A stretch of 15,076 nt of DNA from Desulfobacteraceae bacterium (lineage in GTDB: Bacteria > Desulfobacterota > Desulfobacteria > Desulfobacterales > Desulfobacteraceae): contig PIVQ01000106.1 of NCBI GenBank assembly GCA_003354055.1, positions 1 to 15,076 of the forward strand, read 5' to 3'. Made by a program: the position numbers and the translations under genes. Position 1 is the stretch's first letter, and every line of letters starts with the position of its first letter. Of this stretch, positions 5,813-11,864 are shown in pieces. Below the pieces are notes generated by a model. It ran no database searches and had not been told where the DNA came from. It saw only the letters and a program-made list of their open reading frames with translations.

Positions 5813-6358
5813 TTACCGTTCCCAAGTCACCACAATTTCTGCCACAGCCAGCTTATGCTGATTAAGAAAAAAGCCAAGCATTGCTCCTGCGGCCTGTTCA
5901 TCCAGAGGGAGTTGCTCCACATCAAGCGCCCACACACGAAAATGATACGCATGGGGACCATGACCTTCAGGCGGACAGGCGCCGCCATAGCCTTGCGAAC
6001 CGAAATCGGTACGGCCTTCAATGGCGCCTATCGGCATGGCTCCTTTTTCTGCGGCATCTGCCGGAATAAGGGATACGAATTTGGGAATATTGAAAACTGT
6101 CCAGTGCCACCATCCGCTTCCGGTTGGGGCATCCGGATCATAAACGGTTACGGCAAAGCTTTTGGTCCCTTTGGGGGCTCCTGTCCAATGCAGTTCAGGT
6201 GAAATATTTTCACCGCTGCAACCGAATCCGTTCAACACCTGGGCGACTTCCATTTCTTTACCGGGTTCCAGCTGTGGGCTTTCAACCCGAAACTCTGCTG
6301 CATTTGCTTCAACGACCAGCATCAAAAGGCAAACCAGCATCAACATAATTTTCTTCAT
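5813..6358 (-). CDS. Exported YbhB/YbcL-type PEBP protein
   Basis: Member of the phosphatidylethanolamine-binding protein (Raf-kinase-inhibitor-like) family, small beta-fold proteins with an anion or phosphate-ester pocket and no settled bacterial role. Residues 1-20 are a signal peptide (MKKIMLMLVCLLMLVVEANA), so this version acts in the periplasm. Family motifs follow: FGCSGENISPELHWTGAPKGTKSFA near residue 50, DPDAPTGSGWWHWTVFNIP, DFGSQGYGGACPPEGHGPHAYHFRVWALD. The length of 181 aa is normal for an exported form. GGAGAT precedes the ATG. It converges on the MaoC gene and shares its terminator. The AraC gene lies upstream on the same strand, 153 bases away. Confidence 0.93.
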   Translation of the reverse strand: MKKIMLMLVCLLMLVVEANAAEFRVESPQLEPGKEMEVAQVLNGFGCSGENISPELHWTGAPKGTKSFAVTVYDPDAPTGSGWWHWTVFNIPKFVSLIPADAAEKGAMPIGAIEGRTDFGSQGYGGACPPEGHGPHAYHFRVWALDVEQLPLDEQAAGAMLGFFLNQHKLAVAEIVVTWER

Positions 6359-6389
6359 TAATCATCTCCATTTTTTAGTAAATCGATCA

Positions 6390-6410
6390 TTCCGGTTCCG
6401 ATAACCGGAA
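6390..6410. promoter_or_regulatory. Inverted repeat upstream of the YbhB-type gene
   Basis: TTCCGGTT-CCGAT-AACCGGAA is a perfect 8-bp dyad with a 5-base centre, 32 bases before the YbhB-type start. No T tract follows on the minus strand, so it is not a good terminator for the AraC gene; an operator or a 5'-leader hairpin fits better. Confidence 0.45.
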
Positions 6411-6511
6411 AACAAAATGGAGTATAGGAGAATTTCAAATGGGTTGCTGTGCTCTGGGGGTCAATAAATGTTCTGAAAAGTCCAAGGCCCCGTGAATTTG
6501 ATTATACCGCC

Positions 6512-7417
6512 CTACTTTAGAGTACCGGGTGAATACCCGTATTGTTTTTTAAAAAGCCGGCTGAAATGGGACACATTTTCGAATCCCACTTCAAAGCAGG
6601 CCTCACTGACATTGTGGTCCTGATTCAGCAACAGCACCCTGGCACGGTCCAACCTTCTGTGGGTAATCCATTGCCTGGGGGTTGTTCCGAATATCTCATT
6701 GAACTCTCGCTTGAACGTTGAAAGACTTCTGCCGGACAAGTCTGCCAGGTCTTTTACAGTAACCGCCTCGGTGTAATAGTCTTCCATGATCTTGACCAGG
6801 TTCTGTTTCCTTTCAGACCATGTATCCTGCAAAAATGAAAAAAAGCATCCGGTAAGATCTGCCTCAGTTATATTGAGGAGCAGCTCCTGGAGCTTTAACC
6901 GCATGACTTCTATTTTCCGTGTACTCTGGTGAAGAAAATAGGGAAGAAAGGATGACACGCTGTTCTGCAGCAAAGGGGTCAGGGGAATCTGAAAAATGGG
7001 CTGACCCCTTTGACTGCTGCTGCCGGAACCAAGGCTGGGATAGGCCTTTAGAAAATCTGCCAGAAACAGATCATCAATAAAAAAAATAAGGGAGTGATAC
7101 TCGCCGCCCTCTTCCATATTTTCCGAGAAAAGATAGGCGCCTTTCCTGGCAAAGAATCCGCTTCCCTCTGGGATGTAAAGGTCACCGTTCTCTGTATGCA
7201 GGACTTTTTCACCCCGTATCACCACAACAAACAAGGCGGTTGTCACAAGCATCCGGGTCACCTGCACCCCTTGCCTGGTGCGGTATTCGACACAGGTTAA
7301 ATCATTGACCTGCAGGGGAGTCAGATCGCCCGCCTTATTCAGGTATCTAGGCAGAATCATATCATGCGCCATTGGATCGGAAATGTTTTGGTCCCTGGTA
7401 AGATCTTGCCCGGTCAT
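6512..7417 (-). CDS. AraC-family transcriptional regulator (ExsA-like arrangement)
   Basis: A 301-residue regulator. Residues 30-185 form a cupin-like sensory and dimer domain, with the strands TALFVVVIRGEKVLHTENGDLYIPEGSGFFARKG typical of ExsA-like and PchR-like N-termini. The C-terminal 100 residues carry both AraC helix-turn-helix units: about 219-240 (VTVKDLADLSGRSLSTFKREF) and about 269-291 (NVSEACFEVGFENVSHFSRLF), ending with the family KKQYGYSPG. GGGAGGGG stands before the ATG. A TTGACA-type promoter lies 63 bases upstream of the coding start. The gene is monocistronic or reads into the exported PEBP gene. The ligand and target genes are not shown by the sequence; the PEBP gene is the nearest candidate. 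Confidence 0.92.
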   Translation of the reverse strand: MTGQDLTRDQNISDPMAHDMILPRYLNKAGDLTPLQVNDLTCVEYRTRQGVQVTRMLVTTALFVVVIRGEKVLHTENGDLYIPEGSGFFARKGAYLFSENMEEGGEYHSLIFFIDDLFLADFLKAYPSLGSGSSSQRGQPIFQIPLTPLLQNSVSSFLPYFLHQSTRKIEVMRLKLQELLLNITEADLTGCFFSFLQDTWSERKQNLVKIMEDYYTEAVTVKDLADLSGRSLSTFKREFNEIFGTTPRQWITHRRLDRARVLLLNQDHNVSEACFEVGFENVSHFSRLFKKQYGYSPGTLK

Positions 7418-7457
7418 TGCCCCTCCCTGTTAAAATATCCCCTGCACTTGCCGGTTA

Positions 7458-7470
7458 CTGCCAAAGGCAG
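7458..7470. promoter_or_regulatory. Small dyad in the leader of the AraC gene
   Basis: CTGCC-AAA-GGCAG, a perfect 5-bp dyad, lies just downstream of the predicted transcription start of the AraC gene. A site here would suit autorepression. Confidence 0.35.
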
Positions 7471-7479
7471 GAACAGCAA

Positions 7480-7508
7480 TATTTAGGACGGAGCTTAACG
7501 TTTGTCAA
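7480..7508 (-). promoter_or_regulatory. Sigma-70-type promoter of the AraC gene
   Basis: On the minus strand TTGACA (7508-7503) is followed after exactly 17 bases by TAAATA (7485-7480). The -35 is perfect and the -10 moderate. Transcription would start near 7473, leaving a leader of about 56 bases. Confidence 0.6.
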
Positions 7509-7524
7509 CTCAATATCTTTAAAC

Positions 7525-7647
7525 TCATTTGGGAATCAAACGTGAAAGATTCGGCCCGCTGGCAGCGACCCTGTTCAGATACCCGATCATCAGCCGGACT
7601 TCACTATGCTGGGTGCCGTTGGCCAGAGCGGCATTACAATTCAGCTT
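7525..7647 (-). pseudogene. Possible coding relic, no start
   Basis: The gap 7509-7842 has no supported gene. Within it a 40-codon minus-strand frame (TAA at 7648-7650 to TGA at 7525-7527) reads protein-like text, with GTQHSEVRLMIGYLNRVAAS followed by GPNLSRLIPK. A second minus-strand frame just upstream, overlapping its start, also reads smoothly (INTFIRSFTRVIKAEL). There is no start codon with a ribosome binding site, so it is at most the tail of a frameshifted gene. Confidence 0.25.
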
Positions 7648-7842
7648 TTATGACCCGTGTAAAAGAACGAATGAACGTATTGATATTCAACAAACAGATT
7701 CAGGCTTATCCTGTATGAGTGACTGATTTTTTCTTAGGCGATGACCAATAAATGAAAATGGTCTATGAGTCTAATAAGATAAACAAAAGGTGAGCCGAAC
7801 AGACTTCCACCCTATTAAATTGTCAGGTACGACAGAAGTTGA

Positions 7843-8238
7843 TCAGGAAATCCGCTCTTTTTTCCACTTATCATACCTTAAAAGATCTTTTTCAATGAGT
7901 TTGAGACATACCCCGACCACGGCGGCATCATCAATCAGACCGACACCCAAAATAACATCAGGCACCAAATCAACGGGATACAATACATAAAGCAGGGTTC
8001 CGCCGATTGCAGCGATTGTATGCCATGGAATTTTTTTATAATTGCCGGAGATGTAGTCCTGAACAACGGAAAAAAGGATTTTCACATCAGTGACAAACAG
8101 GCCAAGGGGGGTGTCGGGCTGAAACATTTTTTCAACTATTTCCCGCTTATGGAGAAGCGCGCCAAGATCATCTGCATTCAAGTGCTTTGCTCTTTTTTTA
8201 ATCTCTCTTAACAGTATTTCAGGGGCGATGCTTTTCAT
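7843..8238 (-). CDS. YkvA-family (DUF1232) protein
   Basis: A 131-residue protein with the DUF1232 core at about residues 75-110: WHTIAAIGGTLLYVLYPVDLVPDVILG then LIDDAAVVGVCLK. The YPxDLxPD and DD motifs mark the family. The core is hydrophobic and is usually taken as membrane-associated. Function is unknown across the family. The gene is 48 bases downstream of the 90-residue protein on the same strand and probably shares its transcript. The ribosome binding site is weak (AACAGCT), which suggests translation helped by the upstream gene. The final basic helix (YDKWKKERIS) is probably cytoplasmic. Confidence 0.88.
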   Translation of the reverse strand: MKSIAPEILLREIKKRAKHLNADDLGALLHKREIVEKMFQPDTPLGLFVTDVKILFSVVQDYISGNYKKIPWHTIAAIGGTLLYVLYPVDLVPDVILGVGLIDDAAVVGVCLKLIEKDLLRYDKWKKERIS

Positions 8239-8286
8239 AGCTGTTAAATGTTTCAGCCTTTATATTTTTATTCTTTATCAGCGAAG

Positions 8287-8559
8287 TTATTCTTCATTAT
8301 CTTCTTTAGGTTCAGGCGATTTATATCCGTCAAAAAGCAGGGAAAGATCTTCAACAGAAAGGCTGCGAACCTGATGGGGCAACCAATGATGTTTATCAAT
8401 AAGATACCTGAAGATGGCATCCATTCCCCTCAAATCTTCGTACCCCATGTCTTTGGCAATGGTATCGCCGAGCATGGAGAAAACATGCTTTTGTTCCCCT
8501 TCAGCCAAGAATTGTTTTTCTGCTCTTCCCTGATACGCACGGTTCAAATCTTTTGTCAT
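8287..8559 (-). CDS. Small conserved-looking protein upstream of the YkvA gene
   Basis: A 90-residue acidic soluble protein with no signal peptide or membrane span. The start is well marked by AGGAGG, 5 bases before the ATG. The sequence is helical: KQFLAEGEQKHVFSMLGDTIA, a middle part with GYEDLRGMDAIFRYLIDKHHWLPHQVRSLS, then SVEDLSLLFDGYKSP. I do not recognise the family. Its position 48 bases before the YkvA-type gene suggests a two-gene operon read toward lower coordinates. The promoter is not obvious; two near-identical 16-base repeats lie just upstream. Confidence 0.65.
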   Translation of the reverse strand: MTKDLNRAYQGRAEKQFLAEGEQKHVFSMLGDTIAKDMGYEDLRGMDAIFRYLIDKHHWLPHQVRSLSVEDLSLLFDGYKSPEPKEDNEE

Positions 8560-8583
8560 GTAGCCCTCCTGATTATCCCCAGA

Positions 8584-8622
8584 GATCTTAGGGTTGTTTA
8601 CCCAAAGACCTTAGGGTTGTTT
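8584..8622. repeat. Two 16-base direct repeats upstream of a small operon
   Basis: GATCTTAGGGTTGTTT (8584-8599) and GACCTTAGGGTTGTTT (8607-8622) differ at one base and are 23 bases apart, about two helical turns. They lie 25-63 bases upstream of the 90-residue gene, a place where a regulator could bind side by side. Confidence 0.6.
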
Positions 8623-8679
8623 CCTGACGGTCTATCGATAAGACGCCTCTACGGATTGTACCTCCTTGCAAAGCCGGAA

Positions 8680-8868
8680 TCAATTCTTTTTTTTAAGATC
8701 ATACAAGTCCAAACCGAGAGGGGTGTCTGTTGTATTTAATCCACAGTCCGGCCTTTGCCGCAGGCGCAATTTTGGCAGATGGGAGTCCAGAATATCCCGC
8801 CCGAAAGAATATGCCTGTCTAAGATGGCTGGTATCGATATAAAGTCTTCGATTCTTTGTCAAACCCAA
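8680..8868 (-). CDS. Doubtful small ORF
   Basis: In the 400-base gap 8560-8961 the only long frame apart from the repeats is this minus-strand ORF of 62 codons with a TTG start. It remains open about 20 codons further upstream without a better start. The product is basic (LTKNRRLYIDTSHLRQAYSFGRD near the start; LDLYDLKKKN at the end). There is no ribosome binding site and no recognised family. It may be a small gene, a relic or chance. Confidence 0.25.
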   Translation of the reverse strand: MGLTKNRRLYIDTSHLRQAYSFGRDILDSHLPKLRLRQRPDCGLNTTDTPLGLDLYDLKKKN

Positions 8869-8961
8869 TTTGACTGCTACTCGGTTTAGCTGTCTGGTTT
8901 TTTTCGACCGAACCTGTTATGAACAGGCATCATCAATAACCAAACGGATCGGACTTTTTCT

Positions 8962-9903
8962 ATGACCAATGAATTAAAAGTTTTTTCCGGGGGGGCCACC
9001 ACGGCACTTGCCCGGGAAATTTGCAACCATATCGGTATCCCCTTAAGCCAGCTTGAAACCTCTCGGTTTTCAAATGACAATCTCTTTGTTCAGATAAAGG
9101 AGAGTGTCAGGGAGAAGGATGTTTTTGTGGTTCAATCCCTTACCCAGCCGGTCAGTGACCATATCATGGAACTCATGATTACCCTGGATGCCCTGCGCAG
9201 TGCGTCTGCCAGGCGGATTACCGCCGTGATTCCATACTACTCCTATGCAAGGTCGGACAAAAAAGATGCTCCCAGGATATCCATTGCAGGAAGGCTGATT
9301 GCCGATCTGTTGAAAACAGCGGGGGCAGACCGGGTGTTGACCATGGATCTTCATGCGGATTCGGTCCATGGTTTTTTCAGTATGCCGGTGGATCACCTTA
9401 CGGCTGTTCCAACCATCTGTGACCATTTTGCCCAAACACTTGATCTGTCGCGGGCGGTTGTTGTGGCAACAGACGCCGGGGGGGCCAAAAGAGCCGGGCG
9501 GTTTGCCAAGCGCCTGAACACATCCATGGCCATTATAGATAAGCGCCGGATCAGCGATTCAGATGTGAAGCAGGGGTTGGTTGTCGGAAATGTAGAGAAT
9601 ATGGATGCCATTATTTTTGATGATGAAATTTCCACAGGCGGCACCCTGGTGGCCACCGTTGAAACCCTGGAAAAAGCAGGGGCAAATAAAATTTATGTCG
9701 GCGCCACCCACCCTGTTCTCTGCGGGGCAGCCGTACAGAACCTGAGCCGCTCATCCATTACAAAAATCATTGTTTCAAATACTGTGCATATTCCCAAAGA
9801 AAAACGGTTTTCAAAATTAAACGTGTTATCCGTGGCGCCGCTTTTCTCCCAGGCAATTCAGCGTATCCACACCGGAGAAAGTGTGGGCGCCCTGTTCAAA
9901 TAG
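8962..9903 (+). CDS. prs: Ribose-phosphate pyrophosphokinase (PRPP synthetase), divergent motifs
   Basis: Makes PRPP from ribose 5-phosphate and ATP for purine, pyrimidine, His, Trp and NAD synthesis. At 313 residues it has the normal class I length and two-lobed phosphoribosyltransferase fold. Catalytic landmarks are present: H131 in MDLHAD, K194 and R196 in DKRR, the PRPP loop DDEISTGGT at 220-228, and DAGGAKRA at 171-178. Several signature positions differ from the usual enzyme: FSDGE is FSNDN (36-40), YARQDRK is YARSDKK (95-101), and the third aspartate of DDxIDTGGT is S224. That suggests a second, specialised PRPP synthetase or altered ATP/ADP response. The ribosome binding site is weak. 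A promoter and riboswitch for ribB follow directly. Confidence 0.9.
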   Translation: MTNELKVFSGGATTALAREICNHIGIPLSQLETSRFSNDNLFVQIKESVREKDVFVVQSLTQPVSDHIMELMITLDALRSASARRITAVIPYYSYARSDKKDAPRISIAGRLIADLLKTAGADRVLTMDLHADSVHGFFSMPVDHLTAVPTICDHFAQTLDLSRAVVVATDAGGAKRAGRFAKRLNTSMAIIDKRRISDSDVKQGLVVGNVENMDAIIFDDEISTGGTLVATVETLEKAGANKIYVGATHPVLCGAAVQNLSRSSITKIIVSNTVHIPKEKRFSKLNVLSVAPLFSQAIQRIHTGESVGALFK

Positions 9904-9906
9904 TCA

Positions 9907-9935
9907 TTGACTTCATCCCGCACCTGAGATAATAC
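9907..9935 (+). promoter_or_regulatory. Promoter of the ribB transcript
   Basis: TTGACT (9907-9912) is followed after 17 bases by TAATAC (9930-9935); GATAAT at a 15-base spacing overlaps it. Transcription would begin near 9942, exactly where the riboswitch P1 stem opens, so ribB has its own promoter just after the prs stop codon. Confidence 0.55.
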
Positions 9936-9941
9936 GCCTTT

Positions 9942-10199
9942 TATTCTCAGGGCGGGGTGCAATTCCCCACCGGCGGTAACCTTAAAGTTTGTATTGGAGG
10001 GAAGCCCGCGAGCGCTTTGCTAAGGATCGGCTCCAAAATTACTTGATCTTTTGTTTTCAAAATACCCCGTCTTTTAAGGGGTTTTGGAAATAATTTAGAT
10101 CAAGTTATTTTGTAACGATTCCTAAGAAATGTTTGGCAAAGGTCAGCAGATCTGGTGAGATACCAGAGCCGACGGTCACAGTCCGGATGGAAGAGAATA
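9942..10199 (+). promoter_or_regulatory. FMN riboswitch (RFN element) with an enlarged variable arm
   Basis: The conserved RFN parts are all present: AGGGCGGGGTGCAATTCCCC near 9949, ACCGGCGGTAA, AAGCCCGCGAGCG at 10002-10014, TCAGCAGATCTGGTGAGA from 10143, CCAGAGCCGACGGT and AGTCCGGATGGAAGAGAA. P1 is the 7-bp TATTCTC (9942-9948) with GAGAATA (10193-10199). The element spans 258 nt, against roughly 120-150 for most, because the variable arm (about 10016-10140) has expanded into a long hairpin closed by TTTGC/GCAAA and a perfect 9-bp ACTTGATCT/AGATCAAGT stem. FMN binding should lower ribB expression. No T-rich terminator is visible before the ATG, so control of translation is more likely. Confidence 0.96.
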
Positions 10200-10341
10200 C
10201 GGTAAAAAGACAGCTGTAGACCTGCGCATACCCCGGATTAATAACCGGTTGATTGTGCATGGCTGCTCTCTGTCGTTCCTACCTGTTTATTCCTCAGCCC
10301 TGATTCATGTATTAATTTTAACTTATGCGAGGAGTATTATC

Positions 10342-10998
10342 ATGAATCAGCATCTTTTAACCCAATTTGGCAACGCCCGGCAGCGGGTGGAAACAGGCCT
10401 TAACGCCCTTCAAAAAGGCCTTGGTGTCCTGGTTGCCGATGACGAAGACAGAGAAAATGAAGCGGATCTGATCTTTCCCGCCCATTCCCTGACCCATGGA
10501 CAGATGGCCATGCTGATCCGCGAATGCAGCGGAATTGTCTGTCTATGCCTGACGCGGGACAAGGTAAAAGCACTTGGACTTTCGCCTATGGTGGAAAACA
10601 ATTCAAGCCCCTATCAGACGGCATTTACTGTGAGCATAGAGGCAGCATCAGGGGTAACCACAGGGGTTTCGGCCAAAGACAGGATCACCACTATCCTGGC
10701 GGCCACAGCCCCTGATGCCGTACCAGGAGACCTGAACCATCCCGGTCATGTTTTTCCACTCCAGGCCAGACCCGGCGGGGTATTGGAACGGGCCGGCCAT
10801 ACGGAGGCCACCGTGGATCTAATGGGTTTGGCAGGTCTACCTCCCTATGGGGTGCTCTGTGAACTAACCAATGAAGACGGTACCATGGCAAGACTGCCCC
10901 AGGTTATTGCCTTTGCCGGTAGGCATCAATTTCCCGTATTAACGGTTCAAGATATTGTTGAATATCGAAAAACGCTAACGGCCTTAAAAGCCTCCTGA
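10342..10998 (+). CDS. ribB: 3,4-dihydroxy-2-butanone 4-phosphate synthase
   Basis: Converts ribulose 5-phosphate to 3,4-dihydroxy-2-butanone 4-phosphate plus formate, supplying the four-carbon unit of riboflavin. Start chosen at 10342 (MNQHLLTQF, 218 aa, E. coli RibB length) because GAGGAG lies 7 bases upstream; an in-frame ATG at 10249 lies in the leader and has none. Signature parts are present: [11 protein letters not shown] (33-43), [11 protein letters not shown] (104-114), HPGHVFPL (133-140) and AGHTEA (151-156), which supply the acidic metal ligands, the metal-binding His153 and the phosphate site. There is no GTP cyclohydrolase II domain, so this is the single-function form. It is controlled by the FMN riboswitch upstream. 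Confidence 0.97.
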   Translation: MNQHLLTQFGNARQRVETGLNALQKGLGVLVADDEDRENEADLIFPAHSLTHGQMAMLIRECSGIVCLCLTRDKVKALGLSPMVENNSSPYQTAFTVSIEAASGVTTGVSAKDRITTILAATAPDAVPGDLNHPGHVFPLQARPGGVLERAGHTEATVDLMGLAGLPPYGVLCELTNEDGTMARLPQVIAFAGRHQFPVLTVQDIVEYRKTLTALKAS

Positions 10999-11004
10999 TG
11001 ATTT

Positions 11005-11056
11005 CCCCCCTGTATCCGTAACAGCTCATAGATTAAATGAAACGGATACAGGGGGG
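11005..11056. repeat. Perfect 15-bp inverted repeat after ribB
   Basis: CCCCCCTGTATCCGT (11005-11019) and ACGGATACAGGGGGG (11042-11056) are perfect complements around a 22-base loop, 6 bases after the ribB stop. Neither strand has a T tract after the stem, so it is not a classic intrinsic terminator. It may protect the mRNA 3' end or be a small dispersed repeat. Confidence 0.8.
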
Positions 11057-11084
11057 CCAAAAATAGCCAGGTGTTAAATATCCC

Positions 11085-11114
11085 TTGACAGTTCCGGCCA
11101 TATCCCGTTAGAGA
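11085..11114 (+). promoter_or_regulatory. Possible promoter of the CPBP protease gene
   Basis: A perfect TTGACA (11085-11090) is followed after 18 bases by TAGAGA (11109-11114), a weak -10. The leader to the ATG at 11168 would be about 47 bases. Confidence 0.4.
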
Positions 11115-11167
11115 TTGAGACTAACCTTATTAAATCCTAACCTGAATCCTGATATTAGGAAAAACAT

Positions 11168-11830
11168 ATGGCCCAATCTTCAGATCAAAAGATCCAGATG
11201 CAGACCTATCTTCCATACGTGGTTCCCTTTCTCGTGTTTGCCGGATTCACCTATCTGGTGCCTTTGTTCAATATGTCCAGATTTCTGGTCTATCCGGCCA
11301 AAATTCTGTCCGTGATAGTGCTCTTAGCTTTTTTCTGGCCTAAAATAAAAGAGGAAATCCGACCGTTTTGGGATATGAATGCGGTCATGGTCGGGATTGC
11401 CGTTTTCATTCTCTGGATCGGACTGGAAGGACTATATCCCCAGATCGGGTCTCCGGCCGGCTTCAACCCTTACGAATCCGGGCAGGACATATACACCATT
11501 TCCCTGATGGTTTGCCGTCTCTTTGGGGCGGTCCTTGTGGTTCCGGTGATTGAAGAACTGTTCTGGCGATCCTTTGCCTTAAGATTTCTAATGGACAATA
11601 ATATCAAGCGCATCCCCCTTGGCAGTTTCTCCTGGTTTTCCTTTATCTTTGTATCCATTGCCTTTGGACTGGAGCATCACCGGTGGCTTCCCGGGATTTT
11701 CGCAGGCATGCTCTATGCCCTGTTGCTATACCAGCGCAAGAATCTTTTTTCACCCATCCTTGCCCATGGGGTAACCAATCTTCTGTTGGGGATTTATGTG
11801 ATTGTCAACCAGGCCTGGGGATATTGGTAA
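11168..11830 (+). CDS. CPBP-family intramembrane glutamic protease, exosortase-associated type
   Basis: A 220-residue integral membrane protein with about six to seven hydrophobic segments. CPBP (CAAX protease and bacteriocin processing) motifs are complete: E129-E130-LFW-R134 near the middle, FGLEHHRW at 166-173 supplying the second-motif His, and LAHGVTN at 198-204 with His200 and Asn204. The C-terminal arrangement GIFAGMLYALLLYQRKNLFSPILAHG is close to the CAAX-protease-related proteins that accompany exosortase/PEP-CTERM systems (the TIGR03008 type). No exosortase gene lies in the window. AGGA stands 8 bases before the ATG. The role would be processing of a membrane or exported protein; the substrate is unknown. 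The gene converges on the coiled-coil gene, with 34 bases between. Confidence 0.85.
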   Translation: MAQSSDQKIQMQTYLPYVVPFLVFAGFTYLVPLFNMSRFLVYPAKILSVIVLLAFFWPKIKEEIRPFWDMNAVMVGIAVFILWIGLEGLYPQIGSPAGFNPYESGQDIYTISLMVCRLFGAVLVVPVIEELFWRSFALRFLMDNNIKRIPLGSFSWFSFIFVSIAFGLEHHRWLPGIFAGMLYALLLYQRKNLFSPILAHGVTNLLLGIYVIVNQAWGYW

Positions 11831-11864
11831 AGGTACCACCCTGAATTATTATGAGGTACCGAAT

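Noticed and set aside
5855..6404. Several plus-strand frames opposite the YbhB-type gene
   Set aside because: They are antisense shadows of a well-supported gene, without ribosome binding sites or recognisable products.
10233..10248. CCGG...CCGG hairpin as the riboswitch terminator
   Set aside because: The stem is only about 4 bp and no T tract follows, so it cannot act as an intrinsic terminator.
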